Shown piece by piece: positions 56,901-64,000 of a DNA stretch of 64,000 bases (positions within the stretch are counted from its first letter, which is position 1; each line of letters starts with the position of its first letter). Location of the stretch: contig NC_049990.1 in assembly GCF_000003815.2 (NCBI RefSeq), positions 20,256,218 to 20,320,217 of the forward strand. Direction: 5' to 3'. The notes under the pieces are model-generated. The model was not told the origin of the DNA, made no database searches, and was given only the letters and a program-made list of their open reading frames with translations. The position numbers were made by a program, and so were the translations under genes. This DNA is from Branchiostoma floridae. Lineage: Eukaryota; Chordata; Leptocardii; Amphioxiformes; Branchiostomatidae.

Positions 56901-58184
56901 GTCGTAGCCTCGGTCGGTCGACGAAGCCACTAATTTGTCCCGGTGTGCTGCCGGCTACCGTGTCGTTAATGGCGTCTATTAACTCGTTAAAAGAAATCTG
57001 GGGCCCAGTCGGGCCCAAATATAGCCCAACAAGGGGTGGGTAAAAGGCGGCCGGAAGTCGATACTTGCCGCTGCCCTGGTTAGATCTATATAATCACCAG
57101 TAGCTAAGTTATTTATGTAAAGCAATCTAAAATGGTTCCATTTCTCCACACCGTTAGATACCCATTCTTCGATCACTGATTACTGGGATGTATGACGTCA
57201 GGAGTAGGTTAAAGGTGACTGGAAATCGACACCTGCCACCGTCCTCTTTTTCAGGTCTACATAATCACCAGGACTGTACCTAAGTTACATATATAAACAT
57301 TCTAATATGGTTCCATTATTCCACACCTTCATAAAATACTCATTCCTCGAGCACTGATCACCGGGACCTATGGCGTCAGGAGTGGATCAAAGGTGACTGG
57401 AAGTCTATACTTGCCGCTGTCCTGTTTTTTGGGGTCTACATAATCGCCAGGACTGCTTAATTTGCATATGAAAACATTCTAAAATGGCTCAATTTCTCCG
57501 CACCTTCATCAAATATCCATTCATCGAGCACTGATAAACGGGACCTATGACGTCAGGAGTGGGTCAAATGTGATAGGAAGTCGATACCTGCCGCCGTCCT
57601 GTTTTTTAGGTCTACATAATCACATTTAGGGACTGTAGCTAAGTTGCATATGTAAACATTTTAAAATGGTTCCATTTCTCCACACCTTTAGATACCCATT
57701 CTTCGAGCACTGATTACTGGGATGTATGACGTCAGAAGTAGGTCAAAGGTGACTGGAAGTCGATACCTGCCGCCGTCCTGGTTAGCTAGGTCTACATACG
57801 AGTAGTCCATGAGTAGTGTATCTAATCTGCATAAATTATGCAGAATATACAAAAATATATGCAAAATACCCTAAAATGGTTCCATTTCTCCACATCCTTA
57901 GATACCCGTACTTCGAGGAGTCGACGAACACCCAGCTGTTCCCGTTCCGTACCCTGGCCATGCTGTGCAGCTTCATCACCATCCTGCTGGTGTCCTTCAT
58001 CACGGAGAGGCTGTTTAAGGGAGAAGTCATCCCCATGAAGTTCGACATCGCGGGATGCTACAGTCCGGACAGGGCACAGAACGGACCCAAGGCGACGGAA
58101 GTGGCGATGAACGACGCCGGATATCCGGAAACCGCATTTCCGCCAGATGGGAGATACACTCCATATGATACCTCCAAGCTGTAA
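41953..58184 (+). CDS. SLC5A7: High-affinity choline transporter (sodium/solute symporter family), complete gene A
   Basis: Imports choline with Na+ and Cl- into cholinergic terminals, the rate-limiting step for acetylcholine synthesis; a multi-pass (13-helix family) membrane protein. Exons: 41953-42130, 49346-49459, 50246-50401, 50936-51084, 52046-52240, then 6a 52757-52910 or 6b 52986-53139, 54170-54384, 55904-56000, 56668-56839, 57902-58184. With one exon 6 the sum is 1713 nt (570 aa); human CHT1 is 580 aa. Family blocks: GGRDIGL-like AGRDIGL (exon 1), [14 protein letters not shown] (exon 2), [14 protein letters not shown] (exon 3), [14 protein letters not shown] (exon 4), [12 protein letters not shown] (exon 6), [20 protein letters not shown] (exon 7) and [13 protein letters not shown] (exon 9). 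Exon 5 carries four N-glycosylation sequons (N217, N229, N234, N238) in a predicted external loop. The C-terminal tail is shorter than in vertebrates. AATAAA at 58355. Confidence 0.95.
42381..42551. mobile_element. MITE with perfect tagcctgg inverted ends
   Basis: tagcctggatgccagactgt tt at the left is perfectly mirrored at the right (aaacagtctggcatccaggc ta). 171 bp in intron 1 of SLC5A7-A. The ends resemble those of the MULE-like element at 6162-6556, but no 9-bp duplication is seen here. A further half-copy (agcctggtatccaggct) lies at 42608-42626. Confidence 0.7.
42834..42920. mobile_element. Palindromic MITE
   Basis: aacacaacacggtgtattcc g near 42837 is mirrored by cggaatacaccgtgttgtgt t ending about 42918. 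A longer module from tttatgtcatacc (42923) to ggtatgacataaat (about 43162-43175) follows, and may be a second, adjoining inverted-repeat element. Confidence 0.6.
43445..44336. mobile_element. Harbinger-like element with cggct-rich interior
   Basis: Ends tgcctaggttacacatagcc gactttggctccc and the exact inverse at 44303-44336, flanked by TTA (43442-43444, 44337-44339), the usual PIF/Harbinger target. The interior has tandem gttcggctgg/agtcggctgg motifs and two nested inverted repeats (near 43605-43635 and 43720-43780). No transposase. Confidence 0.75.
44343..44708. mobile_element. Two adjacent MITEs of the gcccggccgg family
   Basis: Two copies head-to-tail: about 44343-44525 and 44536-44706. 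Each has ggcccggccgggctgtttgc-type left ends and mirrored gctacccggccgggccc/ggttggaaat right ends. A third copy is at 8833-9031. Confidence 0.75.
44709..46904. other. Intron 1 of SLC5A7-A, unannotated stretch
   Basis: No exon-like ORF. At 46613-46640 three tgacct half-sites occur in the same orientation with spacers of 4 and 6, a possible nuclear-receptor response element. A (ta)n run is at 46027-46040. Confidence 0.3.
46905..47467. mobile_element. Diverged MITE of the atggatgacatcc family
   Basis: The left end ccatgttcatttgataatat gga and the inverted right end catccgta...ataaaataaacatggcct enclose a fragment (47245-47310) related to 39235-39310. Located in intron 1 of SLC5A7-A. Confidence 0.5.
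47468..49345. other. Intron 1 of SLC5A7-A, no recognised feature
   Basis: Only a (gaat)n microsatellite at 48966-48988 and short chance ORFs were seen. Confidence 0.35.
51120..51660 (+). mobile_element. LINE 3'-end fragment in SLC5A7-A intron 4
   Basis: A 121-codon ORF (51120-51485) ends with a segment containing [20 protein letters not shown], then [17 protein letters not shown] and [10 protein letters not shown]. This is the familiar C-terminal end of CR1/L2/Jockey-like reverse transcriptases (HSYNTR...YR.A..WN.LP..L....FK..L..HL). It is 5'-truncated and followed by an AT-rich tail near 51650. It is not a host gene. Confidence 0.7.
51685..51862. mobile_element. Partial DNA element of the ggcagtccaccggga family
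   Basis: It shares ggcagtccaccgggacaaat, ggctacat and a cttttgcaattgggacct end with 34771-35092 and 61530-61812. It lies in SLC5A7-A intron 4 beside the LINE fragment. Confidence 0.55.
52436..52675. mobile_element. MITE in SLC5A7-A intron 5
   Basis: gttagctgacctttattcgt tgtgtacct is mirrored by aggtacaccacgaataaagg tcaac. Its acctttattcg ends resemble those of 59820-60045. Confidence 0.65.
52757..52910 (+). CDS. SLC5A7-A exon 6a (alternative)
   Basis: 154 nt, acceptor cttctctctag and donor ACTG|gtaagt. Encodes [20 protein letters not shown] through the end GAIGAST, phase 0 in and phase 1 out. The downstream exon 6b encodes the same segment with 42 of 51 residues identical. It is the closer of the two to human CHT1 at the SSSSA position (human remembered as VLSSSSATYAQ). 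Confidence 0.9.
52986..53139 (+). CDS. SLC5A7-A exon 6b (alternative)
   Basis: 154 nt, acceptor tttatctgctag and donor ACAG|gtgacc, same phases as 6a. Encodes [20 protein letters not shown] through the end GAIGAST. Substitutions relative to 6a, by position in the exon: 1 S/M, 5 L/V, 18 S/R, 21 L/G, 25 A/F, 29 V/T, 32 F/I, 36 L/I, 41 S/A. No stop and intact splice sites indicate selection as a coding exon. The donor is weaker than that of 6a. Confidence 0.85.
53840..54122. mobile_element. hAT-like foldback MITE with 8-bp TSD next to exon 7
   Basis: Arms of about 80 bp begin catcctcctacgcagg and end with the inverse cctgcgtaggaggatg. The 8-bp repeat tatcagac flanks at 53832-53839 and 54123-54130. 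The right target duplication lies only about 40 bases before the exon 7 start at 54170, so the insertion abuts the branch-point region. Confidence 0.8.
54715..55640. repeat. Complex interspersed repeat with internal subrepeats, intron 7
   Basis: It begins with the hairpin acctccatgaaatgtcatgg aggt. Loosely repeated blocks follow: gaggataactcaagaaggga acaacggatt, ggtatgtaggtacctt and tttgcataattaatgag at about 55082-55210, again at 55377-55495, and partly at 55590-55625. A (tgtgtctg)n run is at 54770-54805. Superfamily unknown. Confidence 0.55.
55735..55800 (-). repeat. tRNA-derived SINE head, antisense
   Basis: The reverse complement contains ggtttgcggtcaggataca (A-box-like) and gtcgtgagttcgatccccgg (perfect B box). 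The acceptor stem and flanks do not support a functional tRNA. Confidence 0.55.
57045..57900 (+). repeat. About 180-bp tandem repeat leading into SLC5A7-A exon 10
   Basis: atggttccatttctccacac at 57132, 57307, 57484, 57665 and 57876 marks five units with periods of 175, 177, 181 and 211. The last unit contains the genuine exon 10 acceptor and start (ttag|ATACCCGTACTTCGAG). Earlier units contain pseudo-versions such as ttagatacccattcttcgag followed by an early stop (cactga). A single related unit occurs in gene B at about 61430-61500, so the sequence predates the gene duplication. Confidence 0.85.
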
Positions 58185-58599
58185 ATAACACATTGTTCTT
58201 GAGAGTCATGATGTCTTTTTAAACTATTTAGATGTTTGAACTGTATACAAATACTTTGACACAATCAAAACGGTTTGATTTATAAGGCTCTGATGTACGT
58301 TACCTGATTACCTCACGGTAAACAAATTGTTCAACATTCCCGATTAATAGTACTAATAAAAGATATCCACAGTTGCCAATCAACTGTTTGATAGCTACCT
58401 ATATTATGTGTTCCCTACAAGAGTTGCAGATGACATCCTAGACATATATTATTAGTCTATTTAAGGTAAATACGTAGTCGGTTGATAAAACGATGTATCA
58501 TATTGTCTAAAATGTGTCCAGAATACAGGGACCAATATGTAAAATCGGATTTCACTGCTGTTATTTTTATTAGTATACATTTGAAGCCCGGGGAAAAAA
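58185..58599 (+). other. SLC5A7-A 3' UTR and flank
   Basis: Canonical AATAAA at 58355-58360, about 170 bases after the stop. Nothing else recognised. Confidence 0.6.
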
Positions 58600-58945
58600 A
58601 CATGGCGTAGCACACCGAGTTTGTACTGAACAGTACAAGCTGCATATGAGGACAGACATATTTTATCCACTCACACCGAGAGGGTCTCCTACTGTTTTCC
58701 ATAAGTGTTGAGGGTTCTTTTACGTCCTCAAGGTACAGGAACCCTTATTTAACGTCATATAAAAGGGACGTCCCTAGCCGCAGTAAAGTAGTGATTATTA
58801 TTGCAGTGAAGTAGGGACAGTCGTGTAGTGTTTTCCCAAGGGCACAAAGTCAATCCGGTTGTCAGGAGATTCGAAACAAGATCCTCCAGTGTCTAGACCA
58901 AATACCCTACCATTACACCAGGACGATGCCACTGGGACCAGTGTT
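58600..58945 (-). repeat. SINE-like repeat with tRNA-like head
   Basis: On the minus strand, tcctggtgtaatggtagggt (A box) and ttgtttcgaatctcctgac (B box) form the head near 58935-58860. The body runs towards 58600 and matches 12795-13000 (tttgtactgaacagtacaag ctgcatat). Confidence 0.6.
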
Positions 58946-59003
58946 AATTCTGTCCCACAAATACATCATATCAGGCAGATTTTACAGAGATTGTGTGCCT
59001 TGG

Positions 59004-59181
59004 TACAATGGAAGCCAGTTAATTGCACAGCGGATAACTGCACACTTCTGTTAATTGCACGAAATCCCAAAGTCCACTAGTGATGTGGCCCAGCTGAATA
59101 ACTTCGCATTGTTGCACCATCCGGATAATTTTACAAAATGTACTGGCAAACGGGGAGTGCAATTAAACGGCTTCTACTGTA
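59004..59181. mobile_element. TA-type (pogo/Tc1-like) MITE
   Basis: Ends tacaatggaagccagttaat tgcac and, inverted, tacagtagaagccgtttaat tgcac. It matches 37300-37480. The interior contains gttgcaccatccggataatt. Confidence 0.65.
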
Positions 59182-59819
59182 TATGACATTACGTCCTCAC
59201 CAATCATACTGGTAACATTGATTCTGCTCATATCGTGCAGAAATTTGTTGTCCTTTTTCTCTTTTCTTGTTAGTGAAAGGGTTTGAACTAACTCACCGTT
59301 CTGGTATAAGGTGTATTTGACACTTACATGACTCGTTCTATGGTTTTAGAATTTTATTTATCTTGTAGAATATGTAATCTGTAACATTTTCCTTATCAGA
59401 AACCAAGTAGTCAAAACAGATGAAAGATAGCAAATGTATTTTATTTTGTTACCAGGAAAGTTTGTATGATATAGATGAAGTTTGGTAGCCTAACGAATAG
59501 GGACATTAGGATTATCAATTTATCAACTTTTTTCCCTTGAAATATGTAAAAAAAAATGTTAAGGCTCTAACACTGTAACCAAACTCCAAAATAGGTTCGA
59601 TTATGAAACTTCATTGTATTTGATATGGCGTTATGTATTCAATGTTACATTTCTCTATATGTTATCAAAGCAACTACTTACAGATGGACATTTGGTTTTG
59701 CTTGCCTAAAGTAATATAAACTCTATATGTTATATAGCATTACGTACTGAAGGAATATAGAGACAATCATGTGAACACATAATAGGAAAACCCTCACGGC
59801 TGCTGTTTTCAAGGATAAA
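59182..59819. other. Intergenic, nothing recognised
   Basis: AT-rich sequence between the convergent transporter genes with no exon-like ORF. Confidence 0.4.
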
Positions 59820-60045
59820 GGTAACGCTAGTTTACCTTTATTCGCGGGATGACCTTTATCCGTTGTCTTTAAAAACAGCACATTTAGGAGTATCAAATCT
59901 GCTGAATGTGGTTTTTAAATTTGCAATATTTTCAAAATGCTCCGATTTTAAACCACTGTCCGCCGACTTTATATCCCTAAATACGCCTTTTTTTATAAAC
60001 AAAGGATAAAGGTCACCCTCGGATAAAGGTGAACCAGCGTTACAT
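59820..60045. mobile_element. MITE of the acctttatccgttgt family
   Basis: gtaacgctagtttaccttta ttcgcgggatgacctttatccgt is mirrored by acaaaggataaaggtcaccc tcggataaaggtgaaccagcgttac. Related to 31409-31568 and 52436-52675. Confidence 0.75.
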
Positions 60046-60990
60046 GTGTAACCGGTCACATATGTGACGTATGTAAATACACTCAAATAAGGAAATACAT
60101 CTGATAATATTTAGACCTTAGGACCAGCAGTTTAATTGATACGTTAAATCCAACATATCGATTCGTTAATATACTTGTAACGTTACGCAGGTTAATTCAT
60201 TTGTATCGACTTACTTACGTGCTTGTAAATAAAAGTTGCAGTAGACCTTACAAAAGTCGGTGTACTTTTTCTGTGTCAATAAATATTGCTTTTGTAACAT
60301 AAAATTTGTCCCTGTATTACTGACACGGTTCTAAATAACATGCAAAGATACGAATTCAGATATAGAATAAAAGATGTCTATGATGCGCTCTTGTCTGTGT
60401 GTGTTGGGGGGAGGGCATCCGCACAACATAGATCGTTTTCAAAAAATTACTTTGGCGACAGGGGGTCATTCATAGGTATCAATGGGAATGCTGAACAATT
60501 ACTTTGATGCGTCGATGAAGGATAGACATCCAGGTACATGCAATAGGATACAACATAAAACAGTTATTGATTATTGACAAGCAACTGGATATGATATTGT
60601 TATCGGTTAGACGTTACAGGTAGCATCAACTACCTTTTGTCAGTGACACAGAAAAGATCTGGGGAAAAAAACATTTTTTATACCCTGACTCTTAATTGAT
60701 ACGCAAACGAGTTGAGAACAAATTTTAGATAGTCTGATAGGAAACAAACCCATTAGACCAGGTTAATGAAAATGAATCAATTAGCAATTTGTTGTTGAAT
60801 TGCTTTCGTGTATCAAAGAATGGGGCAATGAGTAAAATACAAAATATGTAAAATGGAACCTTGTAAATTCCCTAAACGCATACATGTGTACTTTCATTGT
60901 TAGAGCATTTAAGTTCAAACAACCGGGTGTACTCAGCGTACAGCTAACAGACAAGAACAACATCATGAGACTTCAGAACAATATTTATAT
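60046..60990. other. 3' flank of SLC5A7-B, nothing recognised
   Basis: No exon. A clear minus-strand polyadenylation signal close to the stop codon was not found. Confidence 0.4.
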
Positions 60991-63709
60991 CTATAGCTTG
61001 GTGGCATCATAAGGGGTGTATTTTCCTTCTGCCGGAAAAGTGGTATCCTGATACCCGGCGTTGTCCATCGCCACTTCCGTCGCCATGGGTCCGTTCTGTG
61101 CCCTGTCCGGACTGTAGCATCCCGCGATGTCGTACTTCATGGGGATGACTTCTCCCTTGAACAGCCTCTCTGTGATGAAGGACACCAGCAAGATGGTGAT
61201 GAAGCTGCACAGCATGGCCAGGGTACGGAACGGGAACAGCTGGGTGTTCGTCGACTCCTCGAAGAACGGGTATCTGAAGTTGTGGAGAAATGGAACCATT
61301 TTAGATTGTTTTGCATATACAACTTTATGCAAATGAGGCTCTGCTTTGCATAAATATACATATACGTCGCTCAAAAGAATGAAAATTCATCAACGCCTGC
61401 TCGAGTTACACAGTCCTGGTGATTGAATAGACCTAAAAACCAGGACGGCGGCAGGTAGCGACTTCTGGTTGCCTTTGACCCAATCCTGACGTCACACATA
61501 CCAAAGATCTCTTAATGCTGAGGTAGCAACTGGGATAAGGGGGCCCTATCGGGCAGTTCAGGGTCTGTTTTCGGCACTTTCAGACGTAACCCCTTCGTGG
61601 CCCCGTGGGACACCCTGTGGCTATCGGGCTATATTTGGGCCCGGAGTTAAAATCAAACCGGGACACGGTGACAAATAGACGCCGTGACCCACCCGTGAAA
61701 ACACTGAAAGGTACCCCCGCAGTATCCGGCAGTCCACTGGAAAAAAATTTGTGGCTTCGGAGCCTGACCGGGGCTGCATCCCAGACAGACACCGGCGAAA
61801 TTGTGACCTAAGCATGACAAGTGACGAGTTTACGACGTTTACGTACTTGATGGCAGGCGGAAGACCAATGATCGTCTCCCCTCCGCATATCCTGAGGATC
61901 ATCCCCACGATGTAGCCGCACAGAGAGCCGTAGGTGTTGGTGAACTTGAGGTGCACCACGCACACCAGCTGGGGGAACAGGATCACAAACACCAGGTCTC
62001 CGCACAGTAGAAACAGCCCTGCAGTACACGAAATCATCGCACAGGTTATGAGCGCCCTTACAAAGAAAGACACTGTACATTTCCAGAGACTTCAAAGTTC
62101 ATGCTCATACCATGTTGGTCAAGTCGAAATGTAATTTTCAACACAAAAATTGAACTAACCCAATTTCTGTCCAAATCCTGCCTTTGTCAAGGGATGACAT
62201 TTTAGCAAGAGGACCAAAAGAATTGCCATTTATAAATGGCAGGGTGTGGAACGGGACGAAATGTTTGCCATTTACAAATGGGAGTACGTTTTGTTTTTCT
62301 AGCTAAATTTACTTAACATCAGGGCTCTAGAACCATCCCTCAACGGGGAAGGGGGCGCCATAGACTTTCGCAAACGTATGATCCACTGCTCACCGAGCCA
62401 CGTGTTCTATCTGCATAACGTGAAATCACTGAAGCAGCGGCTTTCTAATTCCTTGACAAAGACTGGAGCTGGAAAAATAATAAATTTGGGTAATGTTTTT
62501 TACCGTTACCATTACATAGTTTTTCCTAGCAGAAAAATGAAATCCTGCCAAAAGTTAGTAAGGTGTTTATTACGTCTAAATTAACATACCGTAGATGGTC
62601 TTTATAGTCAGTGCCAGGATAGTGGCGAGGGCCCCCTCACAAAGAATGGCCGCGCGCATCACCCAGATGATTTCCCTCTCAGATGCCTGGACATGAAAAA
62701 AAAAAAAAAACCTTACGCTCAACACACACACACAACTACAACCTTTCCTTCGATCGAATCTTCAAACGTGCGTCCCGGCAAGAATTGACAATCTACGTTT
62801 ACCAACACCGCTACAATGGAAGTGAGGCACGCCTTGCATTCGGGTATAGGCCAGCCAAAGACTTTTTAATGCCTACGACTTTCTGTGCTTATTTTAGCAC
62901 TGAGCACTAAAACTATGAAGGATGATCACCGATATAACACACATTCGCATAATTCCACCAGGTGCCATTATACCGCCACCTCAAAAAACGTTGTTATAGA
63001 GGCCTTCTCAAGATTGTCGTTAACACCTAGATGTCTTAATTGTATTATGTTTAGGATATTTAACATTCGGTGTTCAAGACAATCTTGGGAAGACCTCTAT
63101 ACTAACGTTTTTTGAGGTGGCGGTATTGTGTCACCTGGTGGAATTACTATCGATGTTACTAGTACCCCGCTGTAGTGCTCAGACCACAAGCCGTGTGGCC
63201 GAAGCAAAATAGAAACAGAGAAGCGTCATCCTATACAATTTGACATAATCTTGAAAACAGACCACAGACCTTCTGGCGGAAGACAAGCTTATACACGTTC
63301 CTGTCTACCTGGGCTGGCTATCACGTCAGGCTACTCAGATACCCACATTCATAGAAAACTCAATATAGGACCACGAACCTTCTAGATCTGGCGGAAGACA
63401 AGCTTTTACACGTTACTATCTACCTGGGCTGGCTATCACGTCAGGCTAATCAGATACCCACATTCATAGGATACTCAAATATGAGACCACGAACCTTCTG
63501 ACGGAAGACAAGCTTATACACGTTCCTGGAGAACATGGAGCTCGCTGACAGGATGGAGGAATCTGCAGACGACATGACGGCAGCTGACACGGCGCCAAGT
63601 CCGAAAAACGACACCCACGTCGGAGTCAGGTACTGCAGGACCAGGGGCAGGATCAGACCAGCTTCTCCCTCAACGGCAGGATCTTTGCCGTAGCTTGTTC
63701 GTGGCCAGT
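60991..63709 (-). CDS. SLC5A7: Second choline transporter-like gene (gene B), last four exons, 5' part outside window
   Basis: Exons in transcript order: 63495-63709, 62590-62686, 61847-62018, 60991-61273; lengths 215, 97, 172 and 283 nt, identical to exons 7-10 of gene A, with the same phases and splice sites. Encodes [20 protein letters not shown], the conserved [50 protein letters not shown], and the tail PYDATKL before TAG (60991-60993). Exon 7 differs from that of gene A at about 13 of 215 positions, and the adjoining intron starts also align, so the duplication is fairly recent. The genes are tail-to-tail about 2.8 kb apart. Exon 8 reads [10 protein letters not shown] where gene A has [10 protein letters not shown], placing a Glu in a predicted helix. 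No stop or frameshift was seen in the visible part; whether it is functional is unknown because exons 1-6 lie beyond 64000. Confidence 0.9.
61530..61812. mobile_element. DNA element of the ggcagtccaccggga family
   Basis: gggggccctatcgggcag, cctgtggctat, tccggcagtccactggaa and ggctgcatccc match 34771-35092 in order; the right end is gaaattgtgacct. Located in the last intron of gene B, 34 bases from the exon at 61847. Confidence 0.6.
62955..63141. mobile_element. Foldback MITE in gene B intron
   Basis: ccaccaggtgccattatacc gccacctcaaaaaacgtt is mirrored by aacgttttttgaggtggcgg tattgtgtcacctggtgg. Arms extend through agaggccttctcaagattgt c. Flanked by aatt on both sides. Confidence 0.8.
63245..63520 (-). 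repeat. Tandem copies of the gene B exon 7 donor region
   Basis: On the minus strand the genuine exon 7 end (AACGTGTATAAGCTTGTC..CAGAAG|gttcgtgg) is followed by two further copies at about 63375-63415 and 63260-63295, each about 115-120 bases apart with intron sequence gatagccagcccaggtag and tatgaatgtgggtatctga. The most distal copy keeps CAGAAG|gtctgtgg intact; the middle one has an insertion (agatct) before AGAAG. Confidence 0.8.
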
Positions 63710-63897
63710 CTACGTACAGGAATAAAGACATCTGAACAAGGCAGAAATGGCTGACAGAAACTGTTCGTCTCGTGCTGTACGATGAGCGAATGAATTAATT
63801 TGCGTGTATGATGTAAATTGAGATTGTAGCAATACATCAGAGATATCCCTGATAATGTACAATGGAATAAATATTGGTAGACCTCGCGCGTACGCGT

Positions 63898-63900
63898 GTA

Positions 63901-63953
<53 letters not shown>

Positions 63954-64000
63954 GTGTGTGTGTGTGTGTATGTATGTGTGTGTGTGTGTGTCACGCTCAC
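63898..64000. repeat. (GT)n microsatellite with tatg interruptions
   Basis: About 90 bases of gt dinucleotides at the window edge, followed by cacgctcac. ORFs through it (Thr/His repeats) are artefacts. Confidence 0.95.

Noticed and set aside
56613-56933. ORF starting upstream of SLC5A7-A exon 9 ([11 protein letters not shown]..)
   Set aside because: The first part is intron ending in tactgcag. The true exon begins at 56668, as shown by phase and by the identical structure in gene B.
63710-64000. 96-codon minus-strand ORF extending to the window edge, next to gene B exon 7
   Set aside because: The first half is a Thr/His translation of a GT microsatellite and the rest is intron. Exon 7 begins at an acceptor at 63710.

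Overview
This is a eukaryotic, intron-rich nuclear window, most likely from a cephalochordate (amphioxus, Branchiostoma). That assignment is an inference. It rests on two chordate-like genes with conserved intron phases (mitochondrial intermediate peptidase and the high-affinity choline transporter), about 40% GC, dense short non-autonomous DNA transposons, tRNA-derived SINEs, CR1/L2-type LINE tails and N-filled scaffold gaps (15568-15667, 39860-40418). There are no operons or bacterial features.

Layout. 1-9230: no confident gene; tRNA-like SINEs, a 118-bp satellite (about 3560-4760), a Mutator-like MITE with a 9-bp target duplication, and a possible first exon of a divergent minus-strand transcript (8240-8272). 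9384-24880 (+): a complete 24-exon MIPEP gene (702 codons plus stop) whose introns carry hAT-like, TTAA-flanked and TA-flanked MITEs, LINE fragments, and a fivefold tandem repeat that copies the 3' part of exon 8. 26120-31159 (-): an unrecognised conserved-looking gene with a poly-Q C-terminus, convergent with MIPEP. 31160-41952: gene-free and repeat-rich. 41953-58184 (+): a complete 10-exon choline transporter (SLC5A7/CHT1-like, 570 codons plus stop) with a duplicated exon 6 (6a/6b). 60991-63709 (-): the last four exons of a second SLC5A7-like gene, tail-to-tail with the first and continuing beyond the window.

Biology. MIPEP trims octapeptides from imported mitochondrial precursors. The SLC5A7-like proteins take up choline with sodium for acetylcholine synthesis in cholinergic neurons. 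The genes are not functionally linked; the main interest is gene architecture. At several places tandem duplications straddle exon/intron junctions: MIPEP exon 8 with in-frame 96-nt cassettes, SLC5A7-A exon 6 as a whole exon, SLC5A7-A exon 10 acceptor, SLC5A7-B exon 7 donor, and the unknown gene's exon 6 donor. The best single candidate for a new regulated system is the 6a/6b pair, two 154-nt exons that can only be used one at a time without breaking the frame.

Limits. Exon boundaries were read by eye from splice motifs, phase and remembered family similarity. No alignment, transcript or repeat database was available.
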